Positions 6,021 through 6,090 of a stretch of DNA of 6,090 bases are shown one piece after another (within the stretch, counting starts at the first letter, position 1; every line of letters begins with the position of its first letter). The DNA comes from Candidatus Peregrinibacteria bacterium (GTDB taxonomy: Bacteria > Patescibacteriota > Gracilibacteria > UM-FILTER-43-11). The stretch lies in contig JAUXDO010000071.1 in NCBI GenBank assembly GCA_030618315.1, forward strand, positions 1-6,090, written 5' to 3'. The translations under genes were made by a program, and so were the position numbers. The notes under the pieces were generated by a model, which was not told the DNA's origin, ran no database searches, and worked only from the letters and a program-made list of their open reading frames with translations.

Positions 6021-6042
6021 GTGTTTTTATTTTGTTAACATC

Positions 6043-6051
6043 ATTGTAACA
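6043..6051 (-). promoter_or_regulatory. Extended -10 promoter of cca
   Basis: On the minus strand TGTTACAAT (6051-6043) is an extended -10 with five of six bases of TATAAT. Its -35 region falls inside the GC-rich palindrome and gives only a poor TTGCGC at 16 bases. Transcription would start near 6036, leaving about 16 bases before the ATG at 6020. Confidence 0.45.
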
Positions 6052-6054
6052 GAC

Positions 6055-6090
6055 CCCCGAAGGCGCGCAATCGATTGCGCGCCTTCGGGG
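6055..6090. repeat. Perfect 36-base GC-rich palindrome at the window end
   Basis: The half CCCCGAAGGCGCGCAATC (6055-6072) is followed directly by its exact reverse complement, with ATCGAT at the centre. About 72% of it is G+C, far above its surroundings. As RNA it would fold into a hairpin of about 15 pairs. No T-run follows on the minus strand. On the plus strand the downstream side lies outside the window, so it may be the terminator stem of a gene reading in from the right, or a dispersed palindromic repeat. C6054 could add one more pair if the next base is G. Confidence 0.85.

Noticed and set aside
1..6090. Recoded TGA (glycine) as in some Patescibacteria
   Set aside because: No TGA occurs within the reading frames and the complete genes end in TAG or TAA, so the window gives no sign of recoding.
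1..6090. CRISPR array, tRNA, rRNA or insertion sequence
   Set aside because: No regularly spaced repeats, cloverleaf, rRNA segment, transposase or flanking terminal repeats were found on either strand.

Overview
The window shows a bacterial chromosome segment with low to moderate G+C. The dnaE protein, the class II CCA-adding enzyme with an HD domain, the compact spacing and the general lack of Shine-Dalgarno sequences resemble a small-genome environmental lineage. Candidate Phyla Radiation / Patescibacteria is my best guess, from the feel of the DnaE and Cca sequences rather than from any search. All four complete genes end in TAG or TAA, and the ~729 visible dnaE codons have no in-frame TGA, so nothing suggests TGA is read as an amino acid.

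Layout. Positions 1-2188 (minus) hold the N-terminal two thirds of the replicative polymerase subunit DnaE, cut by the window start. Upstream on the same strand, 92 bases away, is a 302-residue sigma-70 family factor with regions 2, 3 and 4 (2281-3189, minus). It is transcribed divergently from an unrecognised 208-residue soluble protein (3384-4010, plus). The 194-base gap between them carries two good vegetative-type promoters, both with a TTGATT -35 box and a 17-base spacer, plus AT-rich inverted repeats. Next comes a hairpin-rich leader (about 4104-4213), a consensus Shine-Dalgarno, an unrecognised 129-residue protein (4226-4615, plus) and a strong intrinsic terminator (4641-4681). Convergent to it is cca, the tRNA CCA-end nucleotidyltransferase (4680-6020, minus). 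The last 36 bases of the window form a perfect GC-rich palindrome.

How it fits together. dnaE (replication) and cca (tRNA 3'-end maturation) are housekeeping genes. The AT-rich block between them looks more accessory: a non-ECF sigma factor, a divergent partner of unknown function, and a small gene that looks like a self-contained expression cassette with leader, Shine-Dalgarno and terminator. No terminator is visible between the sigma gene and dnaE, so they could share a transcript. The most interesting candidates for something undescribed are the divergent sigma/208-residue pair and the structured leader with its 129-residue protein. Neither can be assigned a function from sequence alone.
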